From positions 434,001 to 498,000 of the forward strand of contig JACJID010000003.1 of assembly GCA_014138725.1 (NCBI GenBank): a stretch of 64,000 nucleotides of DNA, written 5' to 3'. The stretch's first letter is position 1. Each line of letters opens with the position of its first letter. The DNA is from Kutzneria viridogrisea. GTDB taxonomy: Bacteria > Actinomycetota > Actinomycetes > Mycobacteriales > Pseudonocardiaceae. Position numbers and translations under genes: made by a program. Positions 45,234 through 54,107 of this stretch are shown one piece after another. The notes under the pieces were generated by a model. That model was not told where the DNA came from. It worked only from the letters and a program-made list of their open reading frames with translations, and did no database searches.

Positions 45234-46853
45234 GTGTCCACCCTGGCCCGCAGCTCCGCGTTCCCCACCGTCGCCGACGTGCTCACCATGCCGGTGATCC
45301 GGCGGGGACGGCCGAGGCTGGCGGCGGGCTCGGCGGGGCTGGAGCACAAGGTGCGCTGGGTGCACGTGGCCGAGGTCGCCGACATCGGGCACCTGTTGCG
45401 CGGCGGCGAACTGGTGCTGACCACCGGCATCGCCCTGCCCGCCGAGGACAGCGCGCTGGTGGCCTACGTGGACGAGTTGGTCGGCGCGGGCGCGAGCGGG
45501 CTGGTCATCGAACTGGTCCGCCGCTGGCCGGACGCGCTGCCGCAGGCCCTGGTCGGGGCCGCCGAGCGACACGGCCTGCCGGTGATCACCCTGGCCGAGG
45601 AGACCCGGTTCGTGGCCGTCACGGAGGCGGTCGTCGCACTGATCGTGGACGCCCAGGTCGCCGAGCTGCGCGCGGCCGAGCAGGTGCACGAGACCTTCAC
45701 CGCGCTGACCGTGTCCGGGGCGGAGCCCTCGCAGGTGCTGCGCGAGGTGGCCGCCATGTCGGGGCTGCCGGTGGTGCTGGAGACCCTGTCGCACGAGGTG
45801 CTGGCCTACGACGCGGCCGGAGGCGACCCGAGTGAGCTGCTCGCCGGGTGGGCGCAGCGCTCGCGGTCGGTCAACCTGGTGGAGCGGACCTCGTACCACC
45901 CCGAGCCCGGCTGGCTGGTGACCGTGGTGGGCGCCCGGGGCAACGACTGGGGCCGCCTGGTGCTGGTGACCCCCGACACACCCCCGCACCGGCACGTGGT
46001 CGTGGCCGAGCGCGCCGCCTCCGCGCTGGCGGTCAACCGGCTGGTGGCCCGGGACCGGGAGAGCCTGGAACGGCACACGCACCGCACCCTGCTGACCGAG
46101 TTGCTGGCGACCGGCGCACCGCCGGTGGACCTGGCCGCACGGGCAACCGCGCTGGGCGTGCCGCTGGAGGGCAGGCAGTTGGTCGGCGTGGCCGTGCGAC
46201 CGCAGGACGTGGTCTGCGCGCCGACCATGGCTACCCAGGAGGTGCTGCGCGACCTGGCCGAGGCCATGGCGCTGGCGGCCCGCCGGGCCCGGGTGCCCGC
46301 GCTGGTCGGCGGGGTGGACGACACCAGTGTGAGAGCACTGCTCTCGGTTCCGGCCCAGTCGGCGGTGGACCTGGTGCTGGACCGGCTCGCCGCGCAGATC
46401 AGCAACGGGGACGCCACGCTGGTGGTCATCGGGGTGGGCACGACGGTCCGCTCCGTGGCCGACGCGCGCCGGAGCCTGGTCGAGGCCGCGCACGTGGCCG
46501 GGGCCGCGCTGCGTTCCCCGGGCACGAGCAGTTACCACCGGCTCGCCGACGTGCGGTTACGCGGGCTGCTGCACCTGCTCCGCGAGGACGAACGGCTGTC
46601 GGCCTTCGCCGAGCGCGAGCTGGGGCCGCTGCTGGCCCGTGACGCCGCGACCGGCAGCAGGCTGGTCGACGTGCTGCGGGTGTACTGCGAACACGGTGGC
46701 AACAAGTCGGCCGCGGCCGCGGCGGCACACCTGTCGCGCACGGCCTACTACCAGCAGTTGGCGCGGATCGAGTCCGTGCTGGGCGTGTCGCTGGAGGACC
46801 CCGAGTCCATGCTGTCGCTCTACGTGGCGCTGCTGGCCACCGACCTGCACTGA
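45234..46853 (+). CDS. PucR-family transcriptional regulator
   Basis: 539 aa from GTG 45234. The N-terminal PucR domain (FPTVADVLTMPVIRRGRPRLAAG, RWVHVAEVADIGHLLRGGELVLTTG) is followed by a GAF-like/CdaR region. The C-terminal HTH_30 is DVLRVYCEHGGNKSAAAAAAHLSRTAYYQQLARIESVLG. PucR proteins commonly activate catabolism of purines, GABA or amino acids. Divergence from the transaminase/dehydrogenase pair makes it their probable regulator. A TACCAT box 6 nt before the GTG hints at a leaderless start. Confidence 0.87.
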   Translation: MSTLARSSAFPTVADVLTMPVIRRGRPRLAAGSAGLEHKVRWVHVAEVADIGHLLRGGELVLTTGIALPAEDSALVAYVDELVGAGASGLVIELVRRWPDALPQALVGAAERHGLPVITLAEETRFVAVTEAVVALIVDAQVAELRAAEQVHETFTALTVSGAEPSQVLREVAAMSGLPVVLETLSHEVLAYDAAGGDPSELLAGWAQRSRSVNLVERTSYHPEPGWLVTVVGARGNDWGRLVLVTPDTPPHRHVVVAERAASALAVNRLVARDRESLERHTHRTLLTELLATGAPPVDLAARATALGVPLEGRQLVGVAVRPQDVVCAPTMATQEVLRDLAEAMALAARRARVPALVGGVDDTSVRALLSVPAQSAVDLVLDRLAAQISNGDATLVVIGVGTTVRSVADARRSLVEAAHVAGAALRSPGTSSYHRLADVRLRGLLHLLREDERLSAFAERELGPLLARDAATGSRLVDVLRVYCEHGGNKSAAAAAAHLSRTAYYQQLARIESVLGVSLEDPESMLSLYVALLATDLH

Positions 46854-46862
46854 CCAACCCCC

Positions 46863-47100
46863 GCGTGTCGGCGCTACCGGCACCGCGTGTCGGCGCTCCA
46901 AGGACCGCGTGTCGGCGCTTCCGGTACGCCGTGTCGGCGCTTCCGGTGCAGGTTCCCACCGGCTGGGAAATCGCCCACGAAGCGCAGAAACACCGTGCGC
47001 GAAGCGCCGACACGCGCCTCCGGAACGTCCGACACGCGCTGTTGTGGCGGGCGAGTCCCGCTCTGGAGCACGCGAGTCCCGCCCAGGTGCGGGCGAGTCC
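46863..47100. repeat. Adjacent 22-bp GTGTCGGCGCT and 21-bp GAGTCCCGC repeats
   Basis: GTGTCGGCGCT occurs at 46865, 46887, 46909 and 46931 (22-bp period). It recurs inverted as CCGACACGCG at 47007 and 47029, again 22 bp apart. Then GAGTCCCGC occurs at 47053, 47074 and 47095 (21-bp period), the same family and period as the array at 1871-2455. The block fills the gap between two convergent genes and ends against the LuxR stop codon. Confidence 0.85.
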
Positions 47101-47103
47101 CGC

Positions 47104-47715
47104 TCAGATGATCCCGGCGCGCAGGGCGTGCGCCACGGCGTGCACCCGGTTGTGCGCGCCCAGCCGCTTGGCCGCGGCGAACAACGTGTTCTTCACGGTC
47201 CGCTCCGAGCAGCCCAGCTGGCTGGCGATCTCCCCGGTGTCCCGGCCCTCGGAGAGCAGCCGCAGCACGGCGATCTCGCGTTCGCCCAGGCTGGCGGCGT
47301 TGAGCACGTCGGGCGGCAGCACCTCGCGGTGCAGGGTCTCGACCTCGGCGCGCAGGTCACCGGGCAGCGCCTCGCGCCCGGCGGCGAGCACGGTCTCGTG
47401 CAGCCGGGGGCTGAGCACAGCGGACATGGGCAGCACCGCGACGACCCCGCAGGCGGTCAGCGCGGAGGCGGTCACCTCGGCGGCCCGGTTGGTGACGAGC
47501 ACGGTGGGCACCGAGCCCTCGGCGGCGAGCCCGCGCAGGAGCTCCAGCGTGGGCACGGCCACCCGTTCCACGGCGAACACCGCGACCTGCACGGCGGAAC
47601 GGGGCCGTCCGGCGACCACCACCACGCCCTGGCTGGACCGCAGGTAGCCGACCAGCCCGGTGTGCATCACGGGGTCGGTTGCATGTGCCGCAACGCGAAG
47701 TCTGTCCACCGGCAC
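47104..47715 (-). CDS. LuxR-family regulator with a degenerate receiver-like domain
   Basis: About 203 aa. The C-terminal HTH is typical (LGEREIAVLRLLSEGRDTGEIASQLGCSERTVKNTLFAAAKRLG). The N-terminal domain has the length of a receiver but reads RVAAHATDPVMHTGLV where the acidic pair should be and VAVFAVERVAVPTLELL where the phospho-Asp should be. Phosphorylation is therefore unlikely. The start is unclear: GTG at 47748, 47715 or 47709. No kinase gene is adjacent. Confidence 0.8.
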   Translation of the reverse strand: MPVDRLRVAAHATDPVMHTGLVGYLRSSQGVVVVAGRPRSAVQVAVFAVERVAVPTLELLRGLAAEGSVPTVLVTNRAAEVTASALTACGVVAVLPMSAVLSPRLHETVLAAGREALPGDLRAEVETLHREVLPPDVLNAASLGEREIAVLRLLSEGRDTGEIASQLGCSERTVKNTLFAAAKRLGAHNRVHAVAHALRAGII

Positions 47716-47797
47716 AGCCTGCGTGGCGCGACTACACAAGTTGTCCACGTTCTCTGGATCGATGCCGGGCGCCCGCTGCCGACCGCCCGGCCCGACC

Positions 47798-48676
47798 TCA
47801 GACCTGCCCCGGCAGCCGCTCGGCGATGTCCTTGATCGTCCACGGCCCGTCGGTCTCGATGGTGCGGGCGCCCTGCCACCCGCTCAGCTCGGAGATCGCA
47901 CCGCCCTGCACGGCGAACACCTTGCCGGTGACCGGGCAGTCCTCAGTGGCCAGGTACGCCACGACGGGCGCGATGTTCACAGGGCTGAACAGATCGAACT
48001 CGCCCTCGGGCACCTCCATGGCGAACATCGCGCCCATGCCGGGGGTGGCCAGGGTCAGCCGGGTCCTGGCCACCGGGGCGATCGCGTTGGCGCGGACCCC
48101 GTAGCGGCCCAGTTCCTCCGCGGCCACCAGCGTCATCGCGGCGATGCCCGCCTTGGCCGCGCCGTAGTTGGCCTGACCGGCGTTGGCGATCAGCACCCCC
48201 GAGGCCGAGGACGTGTTGATCACCGAGGCGCGCACCTGCTCACCCGCCTTGTGCCGGGACTTCCAGTGCTCCGCCGCGTGCCGCAGCACGGCGAAGTGCC
48301 CCTTGAGGTGCACGGCGATCACGTCGTCCCACTGCTGCTCGTCCATGCCCGCGAGGAAGGCGTCGCGCAGGATGCCCGCGTTGTTGACCACCACGTCCAG
48401 TCGGCCGAACTCCTCGACGGCCTGGGCCACCAGCTCCGCGGCCCCCGCCCAGGTCGCGATGTTCGCGGTGTTGGCCACCGCCTGCCCGCCCTCGGCGATG
48501 ATCTCCTCGACCACCTCGTGCGCCGGACCGGCGTCGGTTCCCGAGCCGTCGTTGCCGCCGCCGAGGTCGTTGACCACGACCTTGGCCCCCTCGCGGGCGA
48601 ACAGCAGGGCGTGCTCGCGGCCGATGCCCCGGCCCGCACCCGTGATCACCGCGACGCGGTCCTGGAGTACTCCCAT
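47798..48676 (-). CDS. SDR of the MFE-2 (3R-hydroxyacyl-CoA dehydrogenase) type
   Basis: 292 aa from ATG 48676. The nucleotide-binding part TGAGRGIGREHALLFAREGAKVVVNDLGGG with a long insertion matches multifunctional-enzyme-2 dehydrogenases. The catalytic residues are in NTSSASG and ANYGAAKAG. It probably performs the dehydrogenation step of beta-oxidation, together with the MaoC-like hydratase and SCP-x-like thiolase of the same operon. Confidence 0.85.
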   Translation of the reverse strand: MGVLQDRVAVITGAGRGIGREHALLFAREGAKVVVNDLGGGNDGSGTDAGPAHEVVEEIIAEGGQAVANTANIATWAGAAELVAQAVEEFGRLDVVVNNAGILRDAFLAGMDEQQWDDVIAVHLKGHFAVLRHAAEHWKSRHKAGEQVRASVINTSSASGVLIANAGQANYGAAKAGIAAMTLVAAEELGRYGVRANAIAPVARTRLTLATPGMGAMFAMEVPEGEFDLFSPVNIAPVVAYLATEDCPVTGKVFAVQGGAISELSGWQGARTIETDGPWTIKDIAERLPGQV

Positions 48677-48691
48677 GTCTTGACCCTCCAC

Positions 48692-49525
48692 TCAGGACAG
48701 TTCGGCCAGGCCGTCGCGGATCACCAGCGCGTCCCCGGCCCAGGTCTGGTAGGCGAATCGGCCACCGCCGGTGGACCACAGGCGGGTCGTGATGTCCTGG
48801 CCGGGGAACACCGGCTTGGCGAAGCGCACGGCGAGCCTGCGCAGCCGCTCGACCTGACCGTCGGCCAGCTCGGTCAGCACCGCCCAGGAGGTGAACGCCA
48901 TCGTGCACAGGCCGTGCGCGATGATGCCGGGCAGCCCGGCCAGCCGGGCCGCGTCCTCGTCGAGGTGGATCGGCATCGGGTCGCCGGAAGCCGGGCTGTA
49001 CCGGAAGGTCTGGTCGGAGTCCACGTGCTGCACCACCTCCGCCACCGGCTCCAGTTCCAGCAACGTCTGATCGAACTCGTGCGGTTCCCCTTGTACGCCA
49101 CGGCTCTCGCCGATCTCGTGACGGCGGAAGAAGAAGGTCACCCACTGCTCGTTGACCAGCTCACCCGCCGCACCCCTCGTCTCGGCGTACACCGTTGCCG
49201 TGCTGCCGCTGGAGTTGTCGTGGTAGCCGACGGCCTTGGCGCGGCAGGACAGGGTCTGCCCCGGCAGGATCGGCCGGTGGAAGCGGAAGTCCTGCTCCCC
49301 GTGCAGCACCCTGCCCAGCAGCTCCGGCGGCATGATCTCCAGCGCGGCGGGCAGCAGGGAGTCGAAGGTCGGCACGCAGGCGAACACCGGTGGCGCGATC
49401 TCCCCCGCGCGGTGCGCCCTGATCGGGTCGTTGGTGGCCTCGGCGTACGCGGCGACCCGCTCCGCCCTCACCTCGAAGGTCGAGGTCTCACACCACTTGT
49501 CCAGGCCCTCGGGGTTGAACTCCAT
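48692..49525 (-). CDS. MaoC-like enoyl-CoA hydratase 2 (double hot-dog)
   Basis: 277 aa from ATG 49525 (TGATG junction with the SRPBCC gene). The N-terminal hot-dog half (ATNDPIRAHRAGEIAPPVFACV) and the C-terminal half with the hydratase-2 motif (YSPASGDPMPIHLDEDAARLAGLPGIIAHGLCTM) match two-domain (R)-specific hydratases. The active-site Asp and His are in that motif. It would hydrate enoyl-CoA to 3R-hydroxyacyl-CoA for the neighbouring SDR. Confidence 0.87.
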   Translation of the reverse strand: MEFNPEGLDKWCETSTFEVRAERVAAYAEATNDPIRAHRAGEIAPPVFACVPTFDSLLPAALEIMPPELLGRVLHGEQDFRFHRPILPGQTLSCRAKAVGYHDNSSGSTATVYAETRGAAGELVNEQWVTFFFRRHEIGESRGVQGEPHEFDQTLLELEPVAEVVQHVDSDQTFRYSPASGDPMPIHLDEDAARLAGLPGIIAHGLCTMAFTSWAVLTELADGQVERLRRLAVRFAKPVFPGQDITTRLWSTGGGRFAYQTWAGDALVIRDGLAELS

Positions 49526-49956
49526 CAGCCCAGCAGCCCGGCGAAGGTGTCCAGGGACTGCTCCAACTCCTTGCGCGCGGTCTTGGCGATCGCGGTGCCG
49601 ATGGCGCCGACGACCATCTGCCCGCTGAAGTCGGCGTCGATGCTCGCGGCGGAGCCGGATCCGTTCTCCTGCACCGAGAGCGTGAAGGCGATCTTCACCC
49701 CGGCCATGCCGGTGCCGGACATGCGCACGGTGGAGGGCGCCTCGTAGGAGTCGAAGTTCCACTCGATCTTGTTGGCCATGCCCATGATCGCGATGATCTC
49801 GGTGACCTTCGCACCCTGGGAGAGCTCCGCGGGCAGCTCACTGCGCCAGCCCTGGTGCAGGCTCAGCCACTCCTCGTAACGGGAGAGATCGGTGAGCAGC
49901 GCCCAGGCCTGCTCCTTGCTAACGGGCAGTTCCTTGCTCACGGTGACGTTGGGCAT
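49525..49956 (-). CDS. SRPBCC-family (START-like) lipid-binding protein
   Basis: 143 aa from ATG 49956 with GAGGAG upstream. The helix-grip fold pattern is MPNVTVSKELPVSKEQAWALLTDLSRYEEWLSLHQGW, with a long C-terminal helix (TAIAKTARKELEQSLDTF). Family members bind hydrophobic ligands. In this operon it may present a lipid or steroid substrate to the beta-oxidation enzymes; no catalysis is implied. Confidence 0.8.
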   Translation of the reverse strand: MPNVTVSKELPVSKEQAWALLTDLSRYEEWLSLHQGWRSELPAELSQGAKVTEIIAIMGMANKIEWNFDSYEAPSTVRMSGTGMAGVKIAFTLSVQENGSGSAASIDADFSGQMVVGAIGTAIAKTARKELEQSLDTFAGLLG

Positions 49957-49966
49957 CGCTGGCTCC

Positions 49967-51157
49967 TCAGCGGTTGGCGGGGCGGTAGGCGGTGACCACG
50001 ACGGCGCCGCCGAGGCCGATGTTGTGCTGGAGGGCGACCTGTGCGCCCGCGACCTGGCGCCGGTCGGCGGTGCCGCGCAGCTGCCAGGTGAGCTCGCTGC
50101 ACTGGGCAAGGCCGGTGGCGCCCAGCGGGTGGCCCTTGGAGATCAGGCCGCCGCTGGGGTTGACCACCCAGCGCCCGCCGTAGGTGGTGTCCCCGGCGTC
50201 GACCAGCTTGCCGCCCTCGCCCTCACCGCACAGGCCCAGGGCCTCGTAGGTGAGCAGTTCGTTGGTGGAGAAGCAGTCGTGCAGCTCGATGACGTCCACA
50301 TCGGACGGTGCGAACCCGGCCTGCTCGTACACCTCGCGGGCGGCCCGTTCGGTCATGCGCGCGCCGACCAGGCTGATCGCGCTGTTGTCGGCGAAGGTAC
50401 TGGGCAGGTCGGTGACCATGGACTGGCCGACGATCTCCACGGCCTGCGCGGACAGGTCGTGCCGCTCCACGAACTCCTCGCTGGCGATCACGACCGCGGC
50501 CGAGCCGTCCGAGGTGGGCGAGCACTGCAACTTGGTCAGCGGCTCGTACACCGTGTTGGCGGCCAGCACCTCCTCCAGCGTGTACTCCACCTGGAACTGG
50601 GCGTAGGGGTTGTGCACCGAGTGCCGGTGGTTCTTCACGCCGATCTTCGCGAACTGCTCGGGCGTGGTGCCGTAGCGCCGCATGTGCTCGCGCCCGGCGG
50701 CGCCGAACATCCACGGGGCGGCGGGCATGGCGAACTCGGCCAGCTCGGCGAGCGCGGCGATGTGCCGCATCAGCGGCTGTTCGCGGTCGTCGAAGGTGGT
50801 GCCCAGCGAACCGCGCTGCATCTTCTCGAAACCCAGTGCCAGCGCGCAGTCCACGGTGCCGCTGCGCACCGCCTGCGCGGCCAGGAACAGCGCGGTGGAA
50901 CCGGTGGAGCAGTTGTTGTTGACGTTGACCACGGGGATGCCGGTGATGCCCAGCTCGTAGACCGCGCGCTGGCCCGCGGTGGACTCGCCGTACACGTAGC
51001 CGACGTACGCCTGGCGGACCAGTTCGTAGCCGATGCCCGCGTCCTGCAATGCCTTGGTACCCGCCTCGCGGGCCATGTCCGGGTAGTCCCAGTCCCTCGA
51101 ACCGGGTTTCTCGAACTTGGTCATGCCCACGCCGACGACGAAGGTCCGGGTGCTCAT
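49967..51157 (-). CDS. SCP-x-type thiolase/lipid-transfer protein
   Basis: 396 aa from ATG 51157. The thiolase nucleophile Cys is in [17 protein letters not shown]. His residues are in [11 protein letters not shown] and in [14 protein letters not shown]; the QHN replacement of the second Cys is typical of SCP-x thiolases, which cleave branched or sterol-derived 3-oxoacyl-CoAs. It is first in the operon and faces a TetR gene across a palindrome-rich gap. Confidence 0.87.
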   Translation of the reverse strand: MSTRTFVVGVGMTKFEKPGSRDWDYPDMAREAGTKALQDAGIGYELVRQAYVGYVYGESTAGQRAVYELGITGIPVVNVNNNCSTGSTALFLAAQAVRSGTVDCALALGFEKMQRGSLGTTFDDREQPLMRHIAALAELAEFAMPAAPWMFGAAGREHMRRYGTTPEQFAKIGVKNHRHSVHNPYAQFQVEYTLEEVLAANTVYEPLTKLQCSPTSDGSAAVVIASEEFVERHDLSAQAVEIVGQSMVTDLPSTFADNSAISLVGARMTERAAREVYEQAGFAPSDVDVIELHDCFSTNELLTYEALGLCGEGEGGKLVDAGDTTYGGRWVVNPSGGLISKGHPLGATGLAQCSELTWQLRGTADRRQVAGAQVALQHNIGLGGAVVVTAYRPANR

Positions 51158-51180
51158 GGCGAGCAGCCTAGGCAAGAAAC

Positions 51181-51202
51181 ATACATGCACGCCAGAATGT
51201 AT
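51181..51202. promoter_or_regulatory. Palindromic operator between thiolase operon and TetR
   Basis: ATACAT and ATGTAT arms are separated by 10 nt. A second inverted repeat, GGGTGA-cccagc-TCACCC, lies at 51205-51222. Both are between the divergent starts 51157 and 51250; either could be the TetR site. Confidence 0.55.
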
Positions 51203-51249
51203 TTGGGTGACCCAGCTCACCCGGAACCACGCGTGCGAGACTGCGCACC

Positions 51250-51858
51250 GTGACCACGACCCGCTCGCAGCGCCGGACCCAGGCGGAACGACGCGCGGCC
51301 ACCCGGCAGGCGCTGCTGGAGGCCACGATCGACTGCCTGTGCGAGCACGGCTACCCCAACCTCACCGGGGCGCAGATCTCCGCGCGGGCCGGGGTGACCC
51401 GTGGCGCGCAGGCGTACTACTTCACCACCAAGGTCGAACTCGTGATCGCGGCGCTGGAGTACGCCATGGAGCGGATGATCACCAGCTTCCGCACCGACCC
51501 GCCCCGGCTGGAGACTGAGTCGGCCACGGCGATGGCGCTGGTGGACCGGGTCTGGGCGCTGCACGAGAGCCCCGCGTTCACCGCGGCGGCCGAGGTGGCC
51601 TTCGCCGCGCGCACCGACGAGGAGCTGCGCGAGAAGGTGGGCACGCTCAACCGGCGGCTGGTCAGCGCGCTGACCGAGCTCGTGCAGCAGCAGCTGCCCG
51701 GACTGACCGAGCACGGCGAGGCGTACGCGGTGATGCTGACCGCGCTGGCCGCGGTGCGCGGGGTGCTGGTGATGGGCGTGGTCTCCGACGCGCAGACCAT
51801 CGAGAGCCTGTGGCTCACCGTGCGTGGTCAGCTGGAGAAGCTCATCAGCACTATGTGA
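51250..51858 (+). CDS. TetR-family regulator of the beta-oxidation operon
   Basis: 202 aa from GTG 51250. The HTH is [47 protein letters not shown]. The divergent position next to the thiolase operon, with palindromes between, suggests that it represses that operon and itself in the absence of an acyl-CoA ligand (inference). Confidence 0.85.
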   Translation: MTTTRSQRRTQAERRAATRQALLEATIDCLCEHGYPNLTGAQISARAGVTRGAQAYYFTTKVELVIAALEYAMERMITSFRTDPPRLETESATAMALVDRVWALHESPAFTAAAEVAFAARTDEELREKVGTLNRRLVSALTELVQQQLPGLTEHGEAYAVMLTALAAVRGVLVMGVVSDAQTIESLWLTVRGQLEKLISTM

Positions 51859-51935
51859 TTCAGCTCACCGGCATTACAAGCTGGCAGGCATGAATGTTTT
51901 TGCCCTACCCTGGCCCCCTTCCCGAATACTGGGCG

Positions 51936-52511
51936 GTGACGACGGCAATGGTCGACGAGAACGGACCGGGCCAGGTCTGGCAACTCGTGCGCGCGGCACA
52001 ATCGGGTGATGGTGCGGCTTTCAGCGAGCTCTACGCCGGTTATGTGGACATGGTGTACCGCTACGTGTGGTTCCGCGTCGGCGACCGGGCGCTGGCCGAG
52101 GACCTGACCAGTGAGACCTTCCTGCGCGCGCTGCGCCGCATCACCAGCGTGGACTACCAGGGCCGCGACCTCGGCGCCTGGTTCATGACCATCGCGCGCA
52201 ACCTGGTGCTGGACAACGCCAAGTCGGGCCGGGCCAGACTGGAGATCAGCTCCGCCGACGCGGGCAGCGACGCGGTGTCCCACGAGGGCCCCGAACAGGC
52301 GGTGCTGACCAGGGAGCGCAGCACGGTGCTGCTGGACTGCGTTCGGCAGCTCAAGCACGAGCAGCGGGAGTGCATCGTGCTGCGCTTCCTGCACGGCCTG
52401 TCGATCTCCGAGACGGCGCTGCGACTGGGCAGCACCGAGGGCGCGGTCAAGGCGCTGCAACACCGCGCGGTGCGCAGGCTGGCCACACTCCTGCCCGAGA
52501 GTTATCACTGA
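51936..52511 (+). CDS. BldN-like ECF RNA polymerase sigma factor
   Basis: About 191 aa from GTG 51936 (ATG 51948 is an alternative). Region 2 (YVDMVYRYVWFRVGDRALAEDLTSETFLRALRRI, then GRDLGAWFMTIARNLVLD) and region 4 (RECIVLRFLHGLSISETALRLGSTEGAVKALQHRAVRRLA) are very like Streptomyces BldN, which controls aerial development. BldN normally has an N-terminal extension and an adjacent anti-sigma factor RsbN. Neither is seen here, so it is an orphan paralogue or a differently regulated relative. Confidence 0.83.
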   Translation: MTTAMVDENGPGQVWQLVRAAQSGDGAAFSELYAGYVDMVYRYVWFRVGDRALAEDLTSETFLRALRRITSVDYQGRDLGAWFMTIARNLVLDNAKSGRARLEISSADAGSDAVSHEGPEQAVLTRERSTVLLDCVRQLKHEQRECIVLRFLHGLSISETALRLGSTEGAVKALQHRAVRRLATLLPESYH

Positions 52512-52581
52512 ATCGAGAAGAAACCGCGAACCCGGTTCTCGGGAAAAACGATTTCGACGAGGCCGCGGAAATTGTCCGCAC

Positions 52582-53550
52582 TCAGATCGTGAGCAGAACG
52601 CGACCCGTCCTGGCGCGATCAGCCAGCATTTCGTGTGCGCGCCGCGCATCGGCCAGCGGCAGGCTCGCGTGCACCACGGAGCGCAACCGCCCGGCACTCG
52701 CCCACCCGGCCAGTTCGGCGATCTCCGCCCGCGCCTGCTCGGGCCGCGCTCGCCGCCAGGCCAGCAGCGAGAAGCCCACCACGTACTTCAACTGCGCGAG
52801 CTGCATGAACGTCGGTGTGCCGAAGTCCCCGGCGATCGCCCCGTACAGCACGGTGCGACCGAGCGGCGCGAGCAGGTCCATGTTGGTCGCGGTCACCGCG
52901 CCGCCGATCGAGTCGGCGATCACGTCCACCCCGCCCGGCGCGACCGCACGCACCTGCTCGGCCCAGTCCGGTTCGCTGGTGTTCACACCGAAGTCGGCAC
53001 CCAGCCCGCGCGCGAAGTCCAGTTTGGACGGTGAGCTGGCCGCCGCGATGACCTTGCCCGCACCGAGCAGCTTCGCCAGCTGCACCGCCAGGTGCCCGAT
53101 GGCGCCCGCCGCGGCGTGCACCAGCACGGTCTCCCCCTCGGCGAGCTGCCCGGTGCGCAGCACGCGCAGCGCAACCGGTGCGTTCATCGGCAGCACCGTG
53201 GCCGTACCGATGTCGACATTGGTCGGCACGTCGACCAGCCAGTCCGCCTCGACCAGCACCTGCTCGGCGTAGGCCGGGTCGGCCAGGGCAGCCACCCGCG
53301 CGCCGATCCGCGCCGGGTCCACGCCGGGGCCGACCGCCTCGACCGTGCCCACCACCTCACCGGTCAGGTCCGCGGGCAGCTCACGCCGGAACACCCCGGC
53401 CGTCCCGGTGCGGAACTGCACGTCCACGTAGTTGGTGCCGATCACCTCGGTGCGCAGCCGCACCTGCCCCTCTCCCGGATCGGGCACCTCGGCCTGCTCC
53501 AGCCGCAGCACCTCCGGCCCGCCGTACTCGTAGTACCGCACTCGCCGCAT
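52582..53550 (-). CDS. NADPH:quinone reductase (MDR family)
   Basis: 322 aa: MRRVRYYEYGGPEVLRLEQ opening, VIGTNYVDVQFRTG and the nucleotide loop VHAAAGAIGHLAVQLAKLLG with no zinc ligands. This is the zeta-crystallin-like quinone reductase type, which often responds to electrophilic stress. The gene is divergent from a MarR regulator across a nested palindrome, so it is very likely the MarR target. Confidence 0.87.
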   Translation of the reverse strand: MRRVRYYEYGGPEVLRLEQAEVPDPGEGQVRLRTEVIGTNYVDVQFRTGTAGVFRRELPADLTGEVVGTVEAVGPGVDPARIGARVAALADPAYAEQVLVEADWLVDVPTNVDIGTATVLPMNAPVALRVLRTGQLAEGETVLVHAAAGAIGHLAVQLAKLLGAGKVIAAASSPSKLDFARGLGADFGVNTSEPDWAEQVRAVAPGGVDVIADSIGGAVTATNMDLLAPLGRTVLYGAIAGDFGTPTFMQLAQLKYVVGFSLLAWRRARPEQARAEIAELAGWASAGRLRSVVHASLPLADARRAHEMLADRARTGRVLLTI

Positions 53551-53569
53551 GGCACGTCCCCCTCGTTTG

Positions 53570-53601
53570 TGTTGGCCTCACCAACGTTGGCAAGGCCAAC
53601 A
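53570..53601. promoter_or_regulatory. Nested 32-bp palindrome, probable MarR operator
   Basis: Outer arms TGTTGGCCT/AGGCCAACA surround a self-complementary CAACGTTG, each separated by 3 nt. It lies 19 bp from the reductase start and 17 bp from the regulator start, so one site could control both. Confidence 0.75.
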
Positions 53602-53618
53602 TAGCACGGCGCGGTACC

Positions 53619-54107
53619 GTGACCGCTGTGATCGGTGATGAGGTGTGCCAGCCCAACCGGCTGAGCGGCACAGTGGTGTGGCTGCTGGGCAGGGCCTCGC
53701 TGCGCGCACACCGCACCGTGCAGGAACGGCTGGCGGCGCACGGCATCCGCAAGTGGCACTACGGGGTGCTGGCCACGCTGTTCGAGTTCGGGCCGGGCAC
53801 GCAGGCGCAGATCGGGCGGCGGCTGGGCGTGGACCGCAGCGACATGGTCGCGATCCTCAACGACCTGGAGCGCGAGGGCTACGTGCACCGCGCGCCGGAC
53901 CCGGCGGACCGGCGGCGCAACACGGTGACGCTGACCGAGCCGGGCCGCACCGCGCTGGCCGGGTTCGACCAGGTGGTCGCGGCCACCGACGACGAACTGC
54001 TCGGCCACCTGTCCGCGGCCGACCGCGCGGACCTGGAGCGGATCCTGCGCACGCTGGCCGGGGATCAGCCCTTGGGCACCGCGTCCAGCGCGGAGCGCGC
54101 GATCTGA
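53619..54107 (+). CDS. MarR-family regulator
   Basis: About 162 aa from GTG 53619 (GTG 53628 also possible; neither has a ribosome site). The winged helix is RKWHYGVLATLFEFGPGTQAQIGRRLGVDRSDMVAILNDLEREGYVHRAPDPADRRRNTVTLTEPG. It probably represses the divergent quinone reductase. Its 3' end overlaps the convergent TetR gene by 43 bp. Confidence 0.85.
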   Translation: MTAVIGDEVCQPNRLSGTVVWLLGRASLRAHRTVQERLAAHGIRKWHYGVLATLFEFGPGTQAQIGRRLGVDRSDMVAILNDLEREGYVHRAPDPADRRRNTVTLTEPGRTALAGFDQVVAATDDELLGHLSAADRADLERILRTLAGDQPLGTASSAERAI

